Of a DNA stretch of 56,930 bases, positions 15,298-24,480 are shown in pieces (positions within the stretch are counted from its first letter, which is position 1; every line of letters starts with the position of its first letter). The stretch covers positions 1 through 56,930 of the forward strand of contig JACKKT010000013.1 of assembly GCA_024236295.1 (NCBI GenBank). The letters are read 5' to 3'. Under the pieces are notes generated by a model. It ran no database searches, was not told the DNA's origin, and saw only the letters and a list, made by a program, of their open reading frames with translations. The stretch comes from Kordiimonadaceae bacterium (GTDB lineage Bacteria; Pseudomonadota; Alphaproteobacteria; Sphingomonadales; Emcibacteraceae). Position numbers and translations under genes: made by a program.

Positions 15298-16305
15298 TTA
15301 TGTTATCCAAGAAAGTGATTCACGTATTCTTATATCTACATCTAATATAATTACAGTTCGTTCTGCTTCCGGTTCATTCATTCTTCGCTTTAGCAGTTTT
15401 ACGGCCTCCTGCCCCAGTCCTGTCAGTGGTTGTCTTATAGTCGTTAGCGTGGGACTTACCAAAGTGCTCCAAGGCATATCATCAAACCCAGTTACAGATA
15501 CCTGATCCGGCACTGAAATCCCGATGTCATTTAAGGCCCTGATTGCGCCGATGGCGATCAGATCATTACCAGCGACGATGACGGAAACTTTATTTTTATT
15601 AATCAGAGAAAGCGTTTCCGGGGTAAGGCCCACTGCGTATGGAACAGCCGTTTCCCATATAATTTCCGCCCTGCCGGTAAGTTCAGTTAAGAGCCCTTCT
15701 CTTCTCATTCTGGCGCTGGCAATATCCTGTGGCCCCGAAATTAGACCTATTTTAGTGTGACTGGCTTTAAGAATTTCCCGGGCCAGCATCTGACCGCCCA
15801 TGACATAATCAGAATGGACGTTATCATAATTTTTCATGGGACGATCAACCACCACGCAGGGAATTATATCGGCAAAATTTTTAAAACTGTCTTGCTCCGA
15901 CGCGGGACACCATATTGCCCCTTCGACACCATATTGACTTAGCATCTGAATGCCTTCTTTTTCGGTTTCATTTGACCCTTGAGTATCTATAAGCAGGACG
16001 GCGTAACCAGCTTCTCGGGCAGCATTTTCAATTGCCTGCGCAAGTTCGGGAAAAAACGGGTTTCTTAAGTCTGGCAAAATAAGTCCAATAGTCTTAGTCC
16101 GCCCCGTGCGCATTGCCTGAGCAGAACGGTTGGGTTTGTACTTTAATGTTCTGACGGACTTAAGCACATTATCCCTGACAGTTTTACCAACAGAACCGCT
16201 ATCATTAAGAACATAGGAAACGGTCGCCGTTGAAACTCCGGCATGTTTTGCCACATCTTTCAATGTTGCTTTTTTTGCCGGAAGTATTCTTTTTTTATTG
16301 TTCAA
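15298..16305 (-). CDS. LacI-family transcriptional repressor, probable regulator of the nucleoside/ribose locus
   Basis: A 335-residue DNA-binding regulator. The N-terminal helix-turn-helix (ATLKDVAKHAGVSTATVSYV, residues about 13-32) and hinge helix (NRSAQAMRTGRTKTIG) are classical. A periplasmic-binding-protein-like sensor domain fills the rest (GLILPDLRNPFFPELA, VAGNDLIAIGAIRAL, VTGFDDMPWSTLVSPTLTTI). It lies 21 bases after the nucleoside hydrolase gene on the same strand and is probably cotranscribed with it. The perfect palindrome at 17499-17514 upstream of that transcript is its likely operator, giving autoregulation. The effector is probably ribose, a nucleoside or a derivative, from context. 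A role on galTK is possible but no matching site was seen there. Confidence 0.9.
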   Translation of the reverse strand: MNNKKRILPAKKATLKDVAKHAGVSTATVSYVLNDSGSVGKTVRDNVLKSVRTLKYKPNRSAQAMRTGRTKTIGLILPDLRNPFFPELAQAIENAAREAGYAVLLIDTQGSNETEKEGIQMLSQYGVEGAIWCPASEQDSFKNFADIIPCVVVDRPMKNYDNVHSDYVMGGQMLAREILKASHTKIGLISGPQDIASARMRREGLLTELTGRAEIIWETAVPYAVGLTPETLSLINKNKVSVIVAGNDLIAIGAIRALNDIGISVPDQVSVTGFDDMPWSTLVSPTLTTIRQPLTGLGQEAVKLLKRRMNEPEAERTVIILDVDIRIRESLSWIT

Positions 16306-16326
16306 AAATTTGATCCTACTGTCTTA

Positions 16327-17439
16327 TCATTGATCTTTATAAAACATCAGCCGTTCAAACAGGCTCCAGAATTTTTCATTATTCAGCTTAAGCAATACTT
16401 TTGCATTCTTAGTACCAATGGGGAATGGCCTGTTTTTATAGGGTTCAACCGGATAGAAATATGACCGTCCGTAATCGGGGCCAAAGGCATAATTTACACC
16501 GACCAGAAGATCTTTTTCCTCCTCAACTATTGATGAATCACAAATATAGGCGGCAACAAGAGCATCCCAGACTGGCGTTTTATATTTCGCATCCCTTTCA
16601 AAATCGTCACCGAATTTGGGGATCATAAAGGTTTTAGTATTTATATGATCAGGATGGTTTTTGATCATCCGCTCATAGTGCTTTTTATCAAGAAGGAGCT
16701 GATCGGTGGCATCCAAAGGCACAATGACATGATCAATTTTTTCATTTAACACGATTGCTGCAGCTTCAGCGTCAAACCACCAGTTAAATTCAGCCGATCC
16801 GGTAACATTGCCTGACACAAAAAAAGCTCCTCCCATATAGATGATTTTTTTGATTTTTGCCGATATATCTGGCGCTTTACGGATAGCAAGTGCCAGATTG
16901 GTTAAGGGACCCAAGGCGGCAATTGTTATTTCACCCGGGTTTTCACGCACAGTATTAATTATAAAATCAACGGCATGTGTGTTCTGGATCTTATTATATT
17001 CCGGGCCGCCGTCCGGCGGATTTTTTATTTTATTTTCAACCGTCCATGCACCGGTATTATATAATCCGTAAAGTATCTTTGCCTGTTCAAATCTTTTCGG
17101 ATCATGGAGGAGCGGCCTGTCCGCCCCTTTAAAAACGGGAAGCTCATCAGCCATACCAAGCCGCTCAACGGCTTTTAATGTATCATTTTCAATCTGATCA
17201 ATCCATTGATTGCCAGCAACCAAAGTGACGCCCATTAACTGTAATTTTTTCTGCTTATGCAGATTAGTAAGCATGATGAGCGCCTCATGATCATCGGTAA
17301 AATGATGAAGATCAACATCGACAATGATTTTTTCTTTTGCCTCCGAAGCTATTGTTAAAAAAACAAACCCTATGCAAATGAACAGTGCGCTAAATAAAAG
17401 AGTTAATTTATTGGGATGCCATTTCAATATAAATTGCAT
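16327..17439 (-). CDS. exported nucleoside hydrolase-like protein with atypical metal loop
   Basis: Member of the inosine-uridine nucleoside N-ribohydrolase family, 370 residues, with an N-terminal hydrophobic signal (LLFSALFICIGFVFLTIASEA) that should send it to the periplasm. The calcium loop is unusual. It reads D41-V-D43, then LHHFT, then D49-D50, two residues longer than the canonical DxDxGxDD spacing of its neighbour at 22070. Other core elements are kept: ITIAALGPLTNLALA, IIYMGGAFFVSGNVTGSAEFNWWFDAEAA and VWDALVAA, with the late aspartate. GGAAGAGGA precedes the ATG. It is divergent from the ribokinase operon and shares its operator region. Hydrolysis of a ribosyl compound is likely, but the longer loop could mean another substrate. 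Confidence 0.85.
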   Translation of the reverse strand: MQFILKWHPNKLTLLFSALFICIGFVFLTIASEAKEKIIVDVDLHHFTDDHEALIMLTNLHKQKKLQLMGVTLVAGNQWIDQIENDTLKAVERLGMADELPVFKGADRPLLHDPKRFEQAKILYGLYNTGAWTVENKIKNPPDGGPEYNKIQNTHAVDFIINTVRENPGEITIAALGPLTNLALAIRKAPDISAKIKKIIYMGGAFFVSGNVTGSAEFNWWFDAEAAAIVLNEKIDHVIVPLDATDQLLLDKKHYERMIKNHPDHINTKTFMIPKFGDDFERDAKYKTPVWDALVAAYICDSSIVEEEKDLLVGVNYAFGPDYGRSYFYPVEPYKNRPFPIGTKNAKVLLKLNNEKFWSLFERLMFYKDQ

Positions 17440-17498
17440 TTTCCGTCCTCTTCCTTTTTTTGATTTCTATTACCCAAAGGGCCATACGATTCAAATTG

Positions 17499-17514
17499 AC
17501 TTAAACGTTTAAGT
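17499..17514. promoter_or_regulatory. perfect 16-bp palindrome, probable LacI-family operator
   Basis: ACTTAAACGTTTAAGT is its own reverse complement and has the central CG of LacI/GalR-family operators. It overlaps the end of TTGACT (17496-17501), a plausible -35 element for the rbsK operon, and lies in the 119-base divergent region between the nucleoside hydrolase and ribokinase genes. Binding here would block both directions. The repressor gene is two genes away. Confidence 0.75.
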
Positions 17515-17558
17515 AAGATACATCATATGAATGAAGAGGGTTAAAAGCAAGCAGATTT

Positions 17559-18524
17559 ATGACAAAATTAAACAGCCTTAACATACCAAAAAAAATAGCT
17601 GTGGTAGGAAGCATCAATTGCGACCAGATTGCTTATCTTGAACAGTTCCCAAAACCAAATCAGACAATCAAAGCCAAAAATTCTGCCCTATCCGTTGGCG
17701 GAAAAGGCCTTAATCAGGCAGTCTCCGCCGCCCAAGCCGGTGCATTGGTTTCAATGATTGGCTCAATTGGCAATGACCTGTTCGGGGAAATGGCCTTAAA
17801 ACATATAAAAGCATCAGGTATTGATATTTCATCCATAAAAATAACACCTGAACTTGGTACCGGTACTGCCACTATTTTTGTCACAAAAAATAGTGAAAAT
17901 ATGATTGCTGTGGCCACGGGCGCCAATGCCTGCCTTTCACCGGAAGATGTAAAAGCTCACAAAGCCATTATAGAAAATGCTGACGCCTTAATTGTCCAAC
18001 TTGAAACGCCCCTTGAAACAGTAAGAGAAGCACTTGAGATAGCAGCCAATGCAGGGGTAACAACAATTTTGAACCCCGCCCCTGCCGTAAAAGGGATTGA
18101 AGAGCTATTAAAATTATCCACCATCCTGACCCCTAACGAAACAGAAGTGGAAGCGCTTGTCAGCATATATCCCAAAGACCAAAAAACATACGCTGATGCC
18201 GTTGCCAAATTAAGAAAAATGGGTGCAGGCAACGTTATTATTACTTTGGGCGGCAAGGGTGTTTATTGCGCCTGTAACGGGGAAGAAATTTTAATTCCCG
18301 CCTATCCGGTCAAGGCGATTGACCCAACCGGTGCCGGTGATGTTTTTAACGGTGTTCTAGCCGTGGCACTTTCCACAGGGTTCAGTTATATTGAAAGTTC
18401 ACGCATTGCTGTAGCAGCAGCTACACTTTCCGTAACCAGAGCAGGTGCAGCTGAATCTGCTCCAAGCTGGAAGGAAATTGAGTCATTCCTAAAGGAAAAT
18501 AATCAAGAGGCATATAAATGTTAA
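17559..18524 (+). CDS. rbsK: ribokinase (PfkB family)
   Basis: Phosphorylates ribose to ribose-5-phosphate with ATP in the cytosol. The 321 residues have the family's first motif VGSINCDQIAYLEQFPKPNQ and GGKGLNQAVSAAQAGA near residue 48. NPAPA and LTPNETE lie near 185, VIITLGGKGVYC near 225, and the anion-hole/catalytic motif DPTGAGDVFNGVLAVAL near 255. First gene of a plus-strand operon, with seven bases of overlap into the binding-protein gene. Its substrate is presumably the ribose released by the two exported nucleoside hydrolases. Confidence 0.93.
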   Translation: MTKLNSLNIPKKIAVVGSINCDQIAYLEQFPKPNQTIKAKNSALSVGGKGLNQAVSAAQAGALVSMIGSIGNDLFGEMALKHIKASGIDISSIKITPELGTGTATIFVTKNSENMIAVATGANACLSPEDVKAHKAIIENADALIVQLETPLETVREALEIAANAGVTTILNPAPAVKGIEELLKLSTILTPNETEVEALVSIYPKDQKTYADAVAKLRKMGAGNVIITLGGKGVYCACNGEEILIPAYPVKAIDPTGAGDVFNGVLAVALSTGFSYIESSRIAVAAATLSVTRAGAAESAPSWKEIESFLKENNQEAYKC

Positions 18525-19483
18525 AAATCAAAATCTTCTTTTCCATCGTTTTATTCAGCCTCACACTATCTTCATGCGGTGACGAAAATAAAGAGAAAGC
18601 TGAATTGAACAGTTCCAGCCGACCGAAGATAGCCTTAATAATGAAATCATTGGCCAACGAATTTTTTGTCACCATGGCCGATGGGGCCACGGCCCATCAA
18701 AGCGCCAATCGTGACAAATATGATCTTATCGTTAACGGAATAAAAAATGAAACTGACCTGGCCCAGCAGGTCAACCTAATTGATCAGATGATATCAGCTG
18801 GCGTGGATGCCATTGTAATTGCCCCGGCCGATTCAAAAGCCATTATCCCTGCACTCGCCCGTGTACGCGATGCCGATATAAAAGTCATTAATATTGATAA
18901 CCAACTAGATAAAAACATTCTGGACCAATATGAACTTTCGATCCCCTTTGTTGGACCGGATAATTTTATCGGCGCAAAAAAAGTTGGCGACTATTTAGCC
19001 GAACAATTAAATGCCGGTGATCAGGTGGCAATTCTTGAAGGCGTAACCACCGCTTATAATTCACAGCAACGGACAGCCGGATTTAAAAAAGCAATGGAAG
19101 ATGGCGGCTTTGGGCTGGTTGCCGATCAAAGTGCTGATTGGGATCAAACCAAGGCAGTCAGTGTCACTTCAGCAATACTAATTCAATATCCAAAGCTTGC
19201 AGCCATTCTTTGCGCCAACGACAGCATGGCTCTAGGGGCTGTTGCCGCCATTAATCAGGCCGGCAAAGCGGGCAAGGTCAAGGTAGTGGGATTCGACAAT
19301 ATTCCGGCCGTCAGACAATTGCTTGAAAATGGCACCCTAATAGCAACCGCAGATCAACATGCTGACCTTCTGGCAGTGTATGGTATTGAATATGCTCTGG
19401 AAATGATTGGCGGCACCAATGATCTCACCGACCGGGCTACCCCTGTTGATTTAATTACCCGTGACAACCTTAATTTTAAATAG
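18518..19483 (+). CDS. rbsB: ribose-type ABC transporter substrate-binding lipoprotein
   Basis: Periplasm-facing sugar receptor of the RbsB class (Peripla_BP_4), 321 residues. The signal ends with a lipobox LSSC (cysteine near residue 22), so it is tethered rather than free as in E. coli. Characteristic segments are IALIMKSLANEFFVTMADGA, LIDQMISAGVDAIVIAPAD, VGPDNFIGAKKVGDYLAEQL, AILCANDSMALGAVAAINQAG and VVGFDNIPAVRQLLENG. It overlaps rbsK and is followed four bases later by the ATPase gene. Ribose is the likely ligand given ribokinase in the operon; another pentose or a nucleoside cannot be excluded. Confidence 0.9.
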   Translation: MLKIKIFFSIVLFSLTLSSCGDENKEKAELNSSSRPKIALIMKSLANEFFVTMADGATAHQSANRDKYDLIVNGIKNETDLAQQVNLIDQMISAGVDAIVIAPADSKAIIPALARVRDADIKVINIDNQLDKNILDQYELSIPFVGPDNFIGAKKVGDYLAEQLNAGDQVAILEGVTTAYNSQQRTAGFKKAMEDGGFGLVADQSADWDQTKAVSVTSAILIQYPKLAAILCANDSMALGAVAAINQAGKAGKVKVVGFDNIPAVRQLLENGTLIATADQHADLLAVYGIEYALEMIGGTNDLTDRATPVDLITRDNLNFK

Positions 19484-19487
19484 GACT

Positions 19488-21062
19488 ATGATGCTTCCTC
19501 TACTCACCATAAATGATTTGAAAAAATCTTTTGCCGATCCGGTGCTTAAAGACATTCATCTGACAATAAACAAAGGCGAAATTCACTCAATAATCGGGGA
19601 AAATGGTGCTGGAAAATCAACCCTGATGAATATCATTACAGGGCAACTGACAGCCGATGATGGCAGTTTAAGCTTTGATGGCGAAAGTTATAACCCAAAA
19701 TCATCAACCGATGCATACTTGGCAGGAATTTCGAGCACCACACAGGAATTAAACATTATAGAAACACTAACTGTCGCTGAAAATATTATGTTAAGGAACA
19801 TGCCACAAAGAAATGGCTTCGTTAATAGAAAAAAACTAAAAAAAAATGCGCGGCATTATATGAATCTTGTGGGACTGGACCATATTGACGAAATGAGTTG
19901 CGCCGAAATGCTCTCTGTAGGTGAATGTCAGTTACTTGAGCTTGCAAAGGCACTGGCGATTGAGACTTACTCATCCTTTAAATTGCTTATCCTTGATGAA
20001 CCCACTGCCGCTTTATCGGGCCAACAGGCCGACATGCTCCACTCAATAATTCTTGATTTATGTCGGAATAATGGTGTCAGTGTCATATATATCAGTCATC
20101 GGCTTGAAGATGTCAGACAGATTTCCAATAGAATTTCGATTATGCGTGATGGGCTTATTGTGGCAACTGAAAAAGCGACTGACCTTACCATTGAGCGAAT
20201 GATAAGTTTAATGTCAGGCAAGACCCTGAAAGAAAGATATATTCAACAAGATGTCAAGCCAACATTACAATCACCAAAATTACAAATTCAGAATGTAAAA
20301 ACGAAGAACTTTAAGGAACCGCTGAATATCACATTTCATTCGGGTGAAGTGGTCGGCATTGCCGGACTTGCCGGGTCAGGGCGTACAGAATTGCTGGAAA
20401 CGATATTCGGCTTAAGACCCCGGCTTGAGGGGAACGTGCTTATGATGAATGAAGGCGGACATATAAATGTTAAAAACCTGCACCACGCCATATTGAATAA
20501 AATAGGGTATTTAAGTAAGGACCGCAAAAAAACAGGCATTTTTCACGGTCTTTCTCTGCTTTCAAATATGACATTACCGGGCATAAATTCACTGACCAAT
20601 AAGTTCAGGTTCATCAACAGGGCACAAGAACGGACCGTCGGGCAGAGTTACATTAAAAATCTTGCTATTAAATGCTCCAACGAAAATCAGAACATTGAAA
20701 CATTAAGCGGCGGAAACCAGCAGAAAGCCTTGTTCGCCCGCTGGCTGCATAGCGGCTCACAAATACTTCTGCTTGATGAACCTACAAGAGGTGTAGATAT
20801 AGGCACCAAACATATGATTTATGACCTGATAAAGGATTTAAGAAATCAGGGTAAAACCATTATTGCCGCTTCCAGTGAAATTGAGGAACTTATGAGAATA
20901 TCGGACCGGATACTGGTTCTTTCAAATTTTAAAGCGGTGAAGGAATTTTTCCCTAGTCAATGGTCTGAGAATGAAATTCTTACCGCCGCATTTTCAGAAT
21001 TTCAAACGGCCAAGTCAAATTGCCAAGATTCTCAAGAATTGGCAGTTAGGGAGATGGAATAA
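19488..21062 (+). CDS. rbsA: sugar ABC transporter ATPase, double-domain RbsA/MglA type
   Basis: Cytosolic energising subunit with two fused ABC domains, about 524 residues. The first half has Walker A GENGAGKST near residue 35, a degenerate signature LSVGECQ and Walker B LLILDEPTAAL. The second half has the usual altered Walker A (GLAGSGRTE near 295) with signature LSGGNQQKALFARWL and Walker B ILLLDEPTRGVD. Two adjacent ATGs (19488 and 19491) follow AGGA at 19482-19485; the second has better spacing, so the start may be one codon later. An upstream start at 19461 would run 23 bases into rbsB and is unlikely. The permease gene starts two bases after the stop. Confidence 0.92.
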   Translation: MMLPLLTINDLKKSFADPVLKDIHLTINKGEIHSIIGENGAGKSTLMNIITGQLTADDGSLSFDGESYNPKSSTDAYLAGISSTTQELNIIETLTVAENIMLRNMPQRNGFVNRKKLKKNARHYMNLVGLDHIDEMSCAEMLSVGECQLLELAKALAIETYSSFKLLILDEPTAALSGQQADMLHSIILDLCRNNGVSVIYISHRLEDVRQISNRISIMRDGLIVATEKATDLTIERMISLMSGKTLKERYIQQDVKPTLQSPKLQIQNVKTKNFKEPLNITFHSGEVVGIAGLAGSGRTELLETIFGLRPRLEGNVLMMNEGGHINVKNLHHAILNKIGYLSKDRKKTGIFHGLSLLSNMTLPGINSLTNKFRFINRAQERTVGQSYIKNLAIKCSNENQNIETLSGGNQQKALFARWLHSGSQILLLDEPTRGVDIGTKHMIYDLIKDLRNQGKTIIAASSEIEELMRISDRILVLSNFKAVKEFFPSQWSENEILTAAFSEFQTAKSNCQDSQELAVREME

Positions 21063-21064
21063 AT

Positions 21065-22021
21065 ATGTCTAGAATTGCATTTTTCCGCCGACATATCGAA
21101 CAGTATTTTATTTTATCATCGCTTATATTGCTGATTATCTTTTTTGGCATTATCTCAAATAATTTCCTGACGCTAACAACCTTTACCACCATTTTAAATC
21201 AATTGCCCTCACTGATCGTGGTAACAATCGGCATGACACTGGTACTTATAGTCGCCGATATTGATTTATCAGTTGGATCTGTGCTTGGATTAAGTGCCGC
21301 TGTGGTCGGTGTTACTTCTGTAGGTTTTGGCTTGCCACTCCCTTTTGCCTGTTTATTGGGGTTAGTTGCTGGCACAATCTGCGGTCTAATCAACGGGTTT
21401 ATATCGACCTATTTTTCCCTGCCTTCTTTTATCGTGACCCTAGGCATGCTAGAAATGGCTCGCGGTGCTTCATATATGACAACAAATTCCCAGACCATTT
21501 TTATAGGTCCGGATATTCAGGTGATTTCCTTGCCAATGAGACATTTCGGTATTTCACCTGCCCTGATCATTTCCCTTCTGATCGTAATTTTTGCCTATTT
21601 TTTACTCGAACGAACCGTATTCGGCCGGACCATTGTCGCACTTGGCACTAACAGCAAAGCGGCCACCTTATCCGGCATCGACGTTAAAAAATTCCGCTTG
21701 CTGGTTTTAGCCTCGTCCGGTGCACTGGCCGGTTTGGGCGGGCTTTTTAACGCTGCTTATCTTGGGGCTGCTGATCCGAATGCCGGAACAGGGCTAGAGC
21801 TATCGGCTATTGCCGCCGCTGTAATTGGAGGTACCAGCCTTATGGGCGGCAGAGGGTCTATAATAGGTGCCCTTGCCGGTGTTCTGATAATTGCAATATT
21901 ACAAAACGGTCTGGCACAGATAGGTGTCGCCGAACCGACTAAAAGACTGGTTACAGGTGCTGTCATTATAATTGCCGTGTTGATTGACAGACTTAAATCC
22001 AGGAAGAATGCTTTTAATTAA
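21065..22021 (+). CDS. rbsC: sugar ABC transporter permease, RbsC type
   Basis: Integral membrane subunit of the ribose-type importer, 318 residues with about eight to ten hydrophobic segments. Family motifs are LIVADIDLSVGSVLGLSA near residue 65, GLINGFISTYFSLPSFIVTLG near 110, and the coupling region GRTIVALGTNSKAATLSGI near 190. IAAAVIGGTSLMGGRGSIIGAL and VLIIAILQNGL near 260-280 complete the set. It lies two bases after the ATPase gene and 48 bases before the second nucleoside hydrolase gene in the same operon. Confidence 0.93.
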   Translation: MSRIAFFRRHIEQYFILSSLILLIIFFGIISNNFLTLTTFTTILNQLPSLIVVTIGMTLVLIVADIDLSVGSVLGLSAAVVGVTSVGFGLPLPFACLLGLVAGTICGLINGFISTYFSLPSFIVTLGMLEMARGASYMTTNSQTIFIGPDIQVISLPMRHFGISPALIISLLIVIFAYFLLERTVFGRTIVALGTNSKAATLSGIDVKKFRLLVLASSGALAGLGGLFNAAYLGAADPNAGTGLELSAIAAAVIGGTSLMGGRGSIIGALAGVLIIAILQNGLAQIGVAEPTKRLVTGAVIIIAVLIDRLKSRKNAFN

Positions 22022-22069
22022 AATATCTTTTTGAAATTTCATCATTTTGAGTATGAAAGGAAAAATAAA

Positions 22070-23149
22070 ATGTCCAATGAAAATCACATAAACCGAAGAG
22101 GCGTCCTCATGGTTCCGCTGATGACGGCATTTTTACCGCTGTTATCATCCTCTCCGATAATGGCACAGACTACACACAGGAAAATAATCCTGGATGTGGA
22201 TACAGGTGTTGACGACGCTGCTGCCATATTAATTGCTAATATCGCCCCGTCGATCGAATTGCTTGGGATCACGACTGTAAATGGGAACACCAATATTTAC
22301 AATGCCACCCGTAATTCCCTATTCATCAAGCACAAGTTTAGTATCAATGCTCCCGTTATTAAAGGCGCGGACAAACCAATAAACGGAATTTATGTCGAAG
22401 ATAAAAAATTCCATGGAAAAGATGGATTGGGGGATGCCTATGATATGAGTGCTACGAATGTATCCATACCAAATATAACGGCTCATGATTTTATTCTAAA
22501 AACGGTCAATGATAATCCTGGGGATGTGACAATAGTTTCCGTCGGTCCCTCCACCAATCTGGCACTAGCCATACAGAAAGACCCTAGCTTCGTGAAAAAT
22601 GTCCATTCTGTGGTTATTATGGGCGGGGCAGCGGGCTTTAACGGTCAAATGGGAAATGTGTCACCCGTGGCAGAATTTAATATCTTTACCGACCCCGAGG
22701 CATCGGACATTGTGATGGCCGCTGACTGGCCGCTGACTATGGTCGGACTGGATGTTACCTATTCTGCGCCAACCTATGACAGTTATTTTGACGAGCTGAT
22801 AAAATCCGCTGGTGAAGCCGGTCAGTTTCTGAAAAACATTAACCAGTATTATATCAATTCCTATGAAAAGGATCGCGGCGTGCGGGCTTCAAACCAGCAT
22901 GATTCAATGGCACTTATGTACTTGCTTCATCCTGAAATATTCACTACCCGTCGTGGAAAAATCAAGGTTTCAACTGAAAGCGTATTTTCACGCGGTCAAA
23001 CCATTTTCTGCCCTGAGAACCATAGTTTTGCATCACAGGAAGGATGGCTCGAACGACCCGTTCATCAGGCCTGTGCAACTGTAAATTCAGACGCTTTCCT
23101 GAATTTATTCCGCCGGTATATAAACATGTATAAGAATAAAGAGATTTAA
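22070..23149 (+). CDS. exported nucleoside hydrolase (IUNH family), probable Tat substrate
   Basis: Hydrolyses the N-glycosidic bond of nucleosides to base plus ribose. The product of 359 residues has the canonical metal loop D42-V-D-T-G-V-D48-D49 and TTVNGNTNI. VSVGPSTNLALA, VIMGGAAGFNGQMGNVSPVAEFNIFTDPEA and NQHDSMALMY (late aspartate) follow. The N-terminus NRRGVLMVPLMTAFLPLL with cleavage after MAQ resembles a twin-arginine signal. I chose the ATG at 22070, nine bases after AAAGG; an upstream TTG at 22031 has no ribosome site. It is the last gene of the rbs operon and the second such enzyme in the locus, which argues for periplasmic nucleoside breakdown and ribose import. Confidence 0.92.
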   Translation: MSNENHINRRGVLMVPLMTAFLPLLSSSPIMAQTTHRKIILDVDTGVDDAAAILIANIAPSIELLGITTVNGNTNIYNATRNSLFIKHKFSINAPVIKGADKPINGIYVEDKKFHGKDGLGDAYDMSATNVSIPNITAHDFILKTVNDNPGDVTIVSVGPSTNLALAIQKDPSFVKNVHSVVIMGGAAGFNGQMGNVSPVAEFNIFTDPEASDIVMAADWPLTMVGLDVTYSAPTYDSYFDELIKSAGEAGQFLKNINQYYINSYEKDRGVRASNQHDSMALMYLLHPEIFTTRRGKIKVSTESVFSRGQTIFCPENHSFASQEGWLERPVHQACATVNSDAFLNLFRRYINMYKNKEI

Positions 23150-23163
23150 AGAAAGTAACTCAA

Positions 23164-23195
23164 AATAACAAGCACCGGATCAGATGCCTGTTATT
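23164..23195. terminator. weak inverted repeat between convergent genes
   Basis: AATAACA (23164-23170) and TGTTATT (23189-23195) can pair, with a further partial GC pair inside. The next bases lack a clean T tract, so termination is only plausible from the convergent position between the rbs operon and the next minus-strand gene. Confidence 0.3.
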
Positions 23196-23216
23196 CGTGT
23201 TAATTTATTCGATCTG

Positions 23217-24383
23217 TCAATAAATTGAGTTTTTAAGCATTTGAAAGGGAATGCGCCAGATATATGGCAGTTTTTCAAGCGGCTTTAATCTAATGAGTAA
23301 TTTTGATCTTTTTATGGCTTTATAAATAGCTTCTGCTAGTTCAGGCTTATTCTGTCTTAACGCCTCTTTCGCCATTGGCTCATATTCCGGATTATCATAT
23401 ACATCATTTATAAAAATATATGGTATTTCACTGTAATTATATTTTTCTTTGTCAAAAAGTACGCATTTATCCAGACAACCCGACAGATCAAGAGCGATCA
23501 TCGTTCGATAACATTTTTCACAATGAGAGCAGTTTATTTCATCCTGTCCTTTTCCGTCTTTACCACGGATACATACATGAAGGTTTTTTAATGCCAAATT
23601 GTAATTTGCCAAAAGTTTAATTTTATCAAAACGGTTAAGCCCGTCACCATCATCTATAAAATTCATTGTGCTTGTAGAAAATAATGGATCAGTAACCGGA
23701 TGGGACCCCCAACATTCCAGATAAGTATATCTGCTGACACTTGAAGGAATAAATACTTCTGAAAAATAAGGTTCAAACAATAAGGCAATTGATGCCAAAG
23801 CTGCTCCATGGGAAATAGCCTGCCAGCGGGTTTTCTGCCAGCGGGTCTGTCTTAAATTAGTTTTTACAATAATTATTTTCTGCCCCAATTCGTCAACAAC
23901 TTTTGAAATCCTATTACTATGCACTTTAAATTCTTCCAATTTAGTTATAGACAGATCAAATCCATGAATAAGAATTTTATATTTTGCCCGCGGCTTATTA
24001 TAGGCCGTAAAGAAAGCATCAACACCGGATGAGAAAAATGATACTGCGTTTTCAGGTAAAATTCTGCTAACTTTGGCAATATTATCTGCTTTTATGTTTA
24101 TAATTGAGGTCCCTTTATTCCAATCTGACCAGAATTTCTGAATGTTATTGGCACCATCCAGAAGTCGCTGATCAACTGGAAGTGAAATAACAAGATCCTC
24201 ATTTATTGTTGCAGCCATTGGAAGAAGAGCCGCAAGCCATGGATTTCCATTATTTGAAATTTCAAAATGAGCCGGAAATTCGTACCAGTATTCATCAATA
24301 TAACCATCGTTATATTTTACATAACCAGTGATGCGTTTAACACCTTCTGTCACATCGGTTATTTTGGTACCTATTAATTCCAT
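23217..24383 (-). CDS. QueC-like PP-loop protein, paralogue 1 (388 aa)
   Basis: Not a named enzyme. Residues 115-128 (SFFSSGVDAFFTAY) are a variant of the SGGxDS PP-loop of ATP pyrophosphatases such as QueC and asparagine synthetase, with Gly replaced by Ser and Ser by Ala. ILIHGFDL follows at the next strand. IFIP-type strand, CWGSHPVTDPLFST near 224-238 and a cysteine motif CSHCEKC at 285-291 (with C271 and C303 nearby) resemble the zinc site of QueC-type proteins. There is no signal peptide, so it is cytosolic. It is AT-rich. The gene at 24481 encodes a close paralogue of identical length, 97 bases upstream on the same strand. It may activate a carboxylate or amide with ATP; the true reaction is unknown. 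Confidence 0.75.
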   Translation of the reverse strand: MELIGTKITDVTEGVKRITGYVKYNDGYIDEYWYEFPAHFEISNNGNPWLAALLPMAATINEDLVISLPVDQRLLDGANNIQKFWSDWNKGTSIINIKADNIAKVSRILPENAVSFFSSGVDAFFTAYNKPRAKYKILIHGFDLSITKLEEFKVHSNRISKVVDELGQKIIIVKTNLRQTRWQKTRWQAISHGAALASIALLFEPYFSEVFIPSSVSRYTYLECWGSHPVTDPLFSTSTMNFIDDGDGLNRFDKIKLLANYNLALKNLHVCIRGKDGKGQDEINCSHCEKCYRTMIALDLSGCLDKCVLFDKEKYNYSEIPYIFINDVYDNPEYEPMAKEALRQNKPELAEAIYKAIKRSKLLIRLKPLEKLPYIWRIPFQMLKNSIY

Positions 24384-24480
24384 TCAGATTTACCTAATTA
24401 AAATATTAGAATGTACTTAATTAAAAACGAAATTTGTTACCCTATTATTAAAACTCAATACTTCTCCGTAATTTAGATAT

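Noticed and set aside
22031..22069. TTG start for the second nucleoside hydrolase
   Set aside because: No ribosome site; AAAGG and the ATG at 22070 begin a normal signal peptide.
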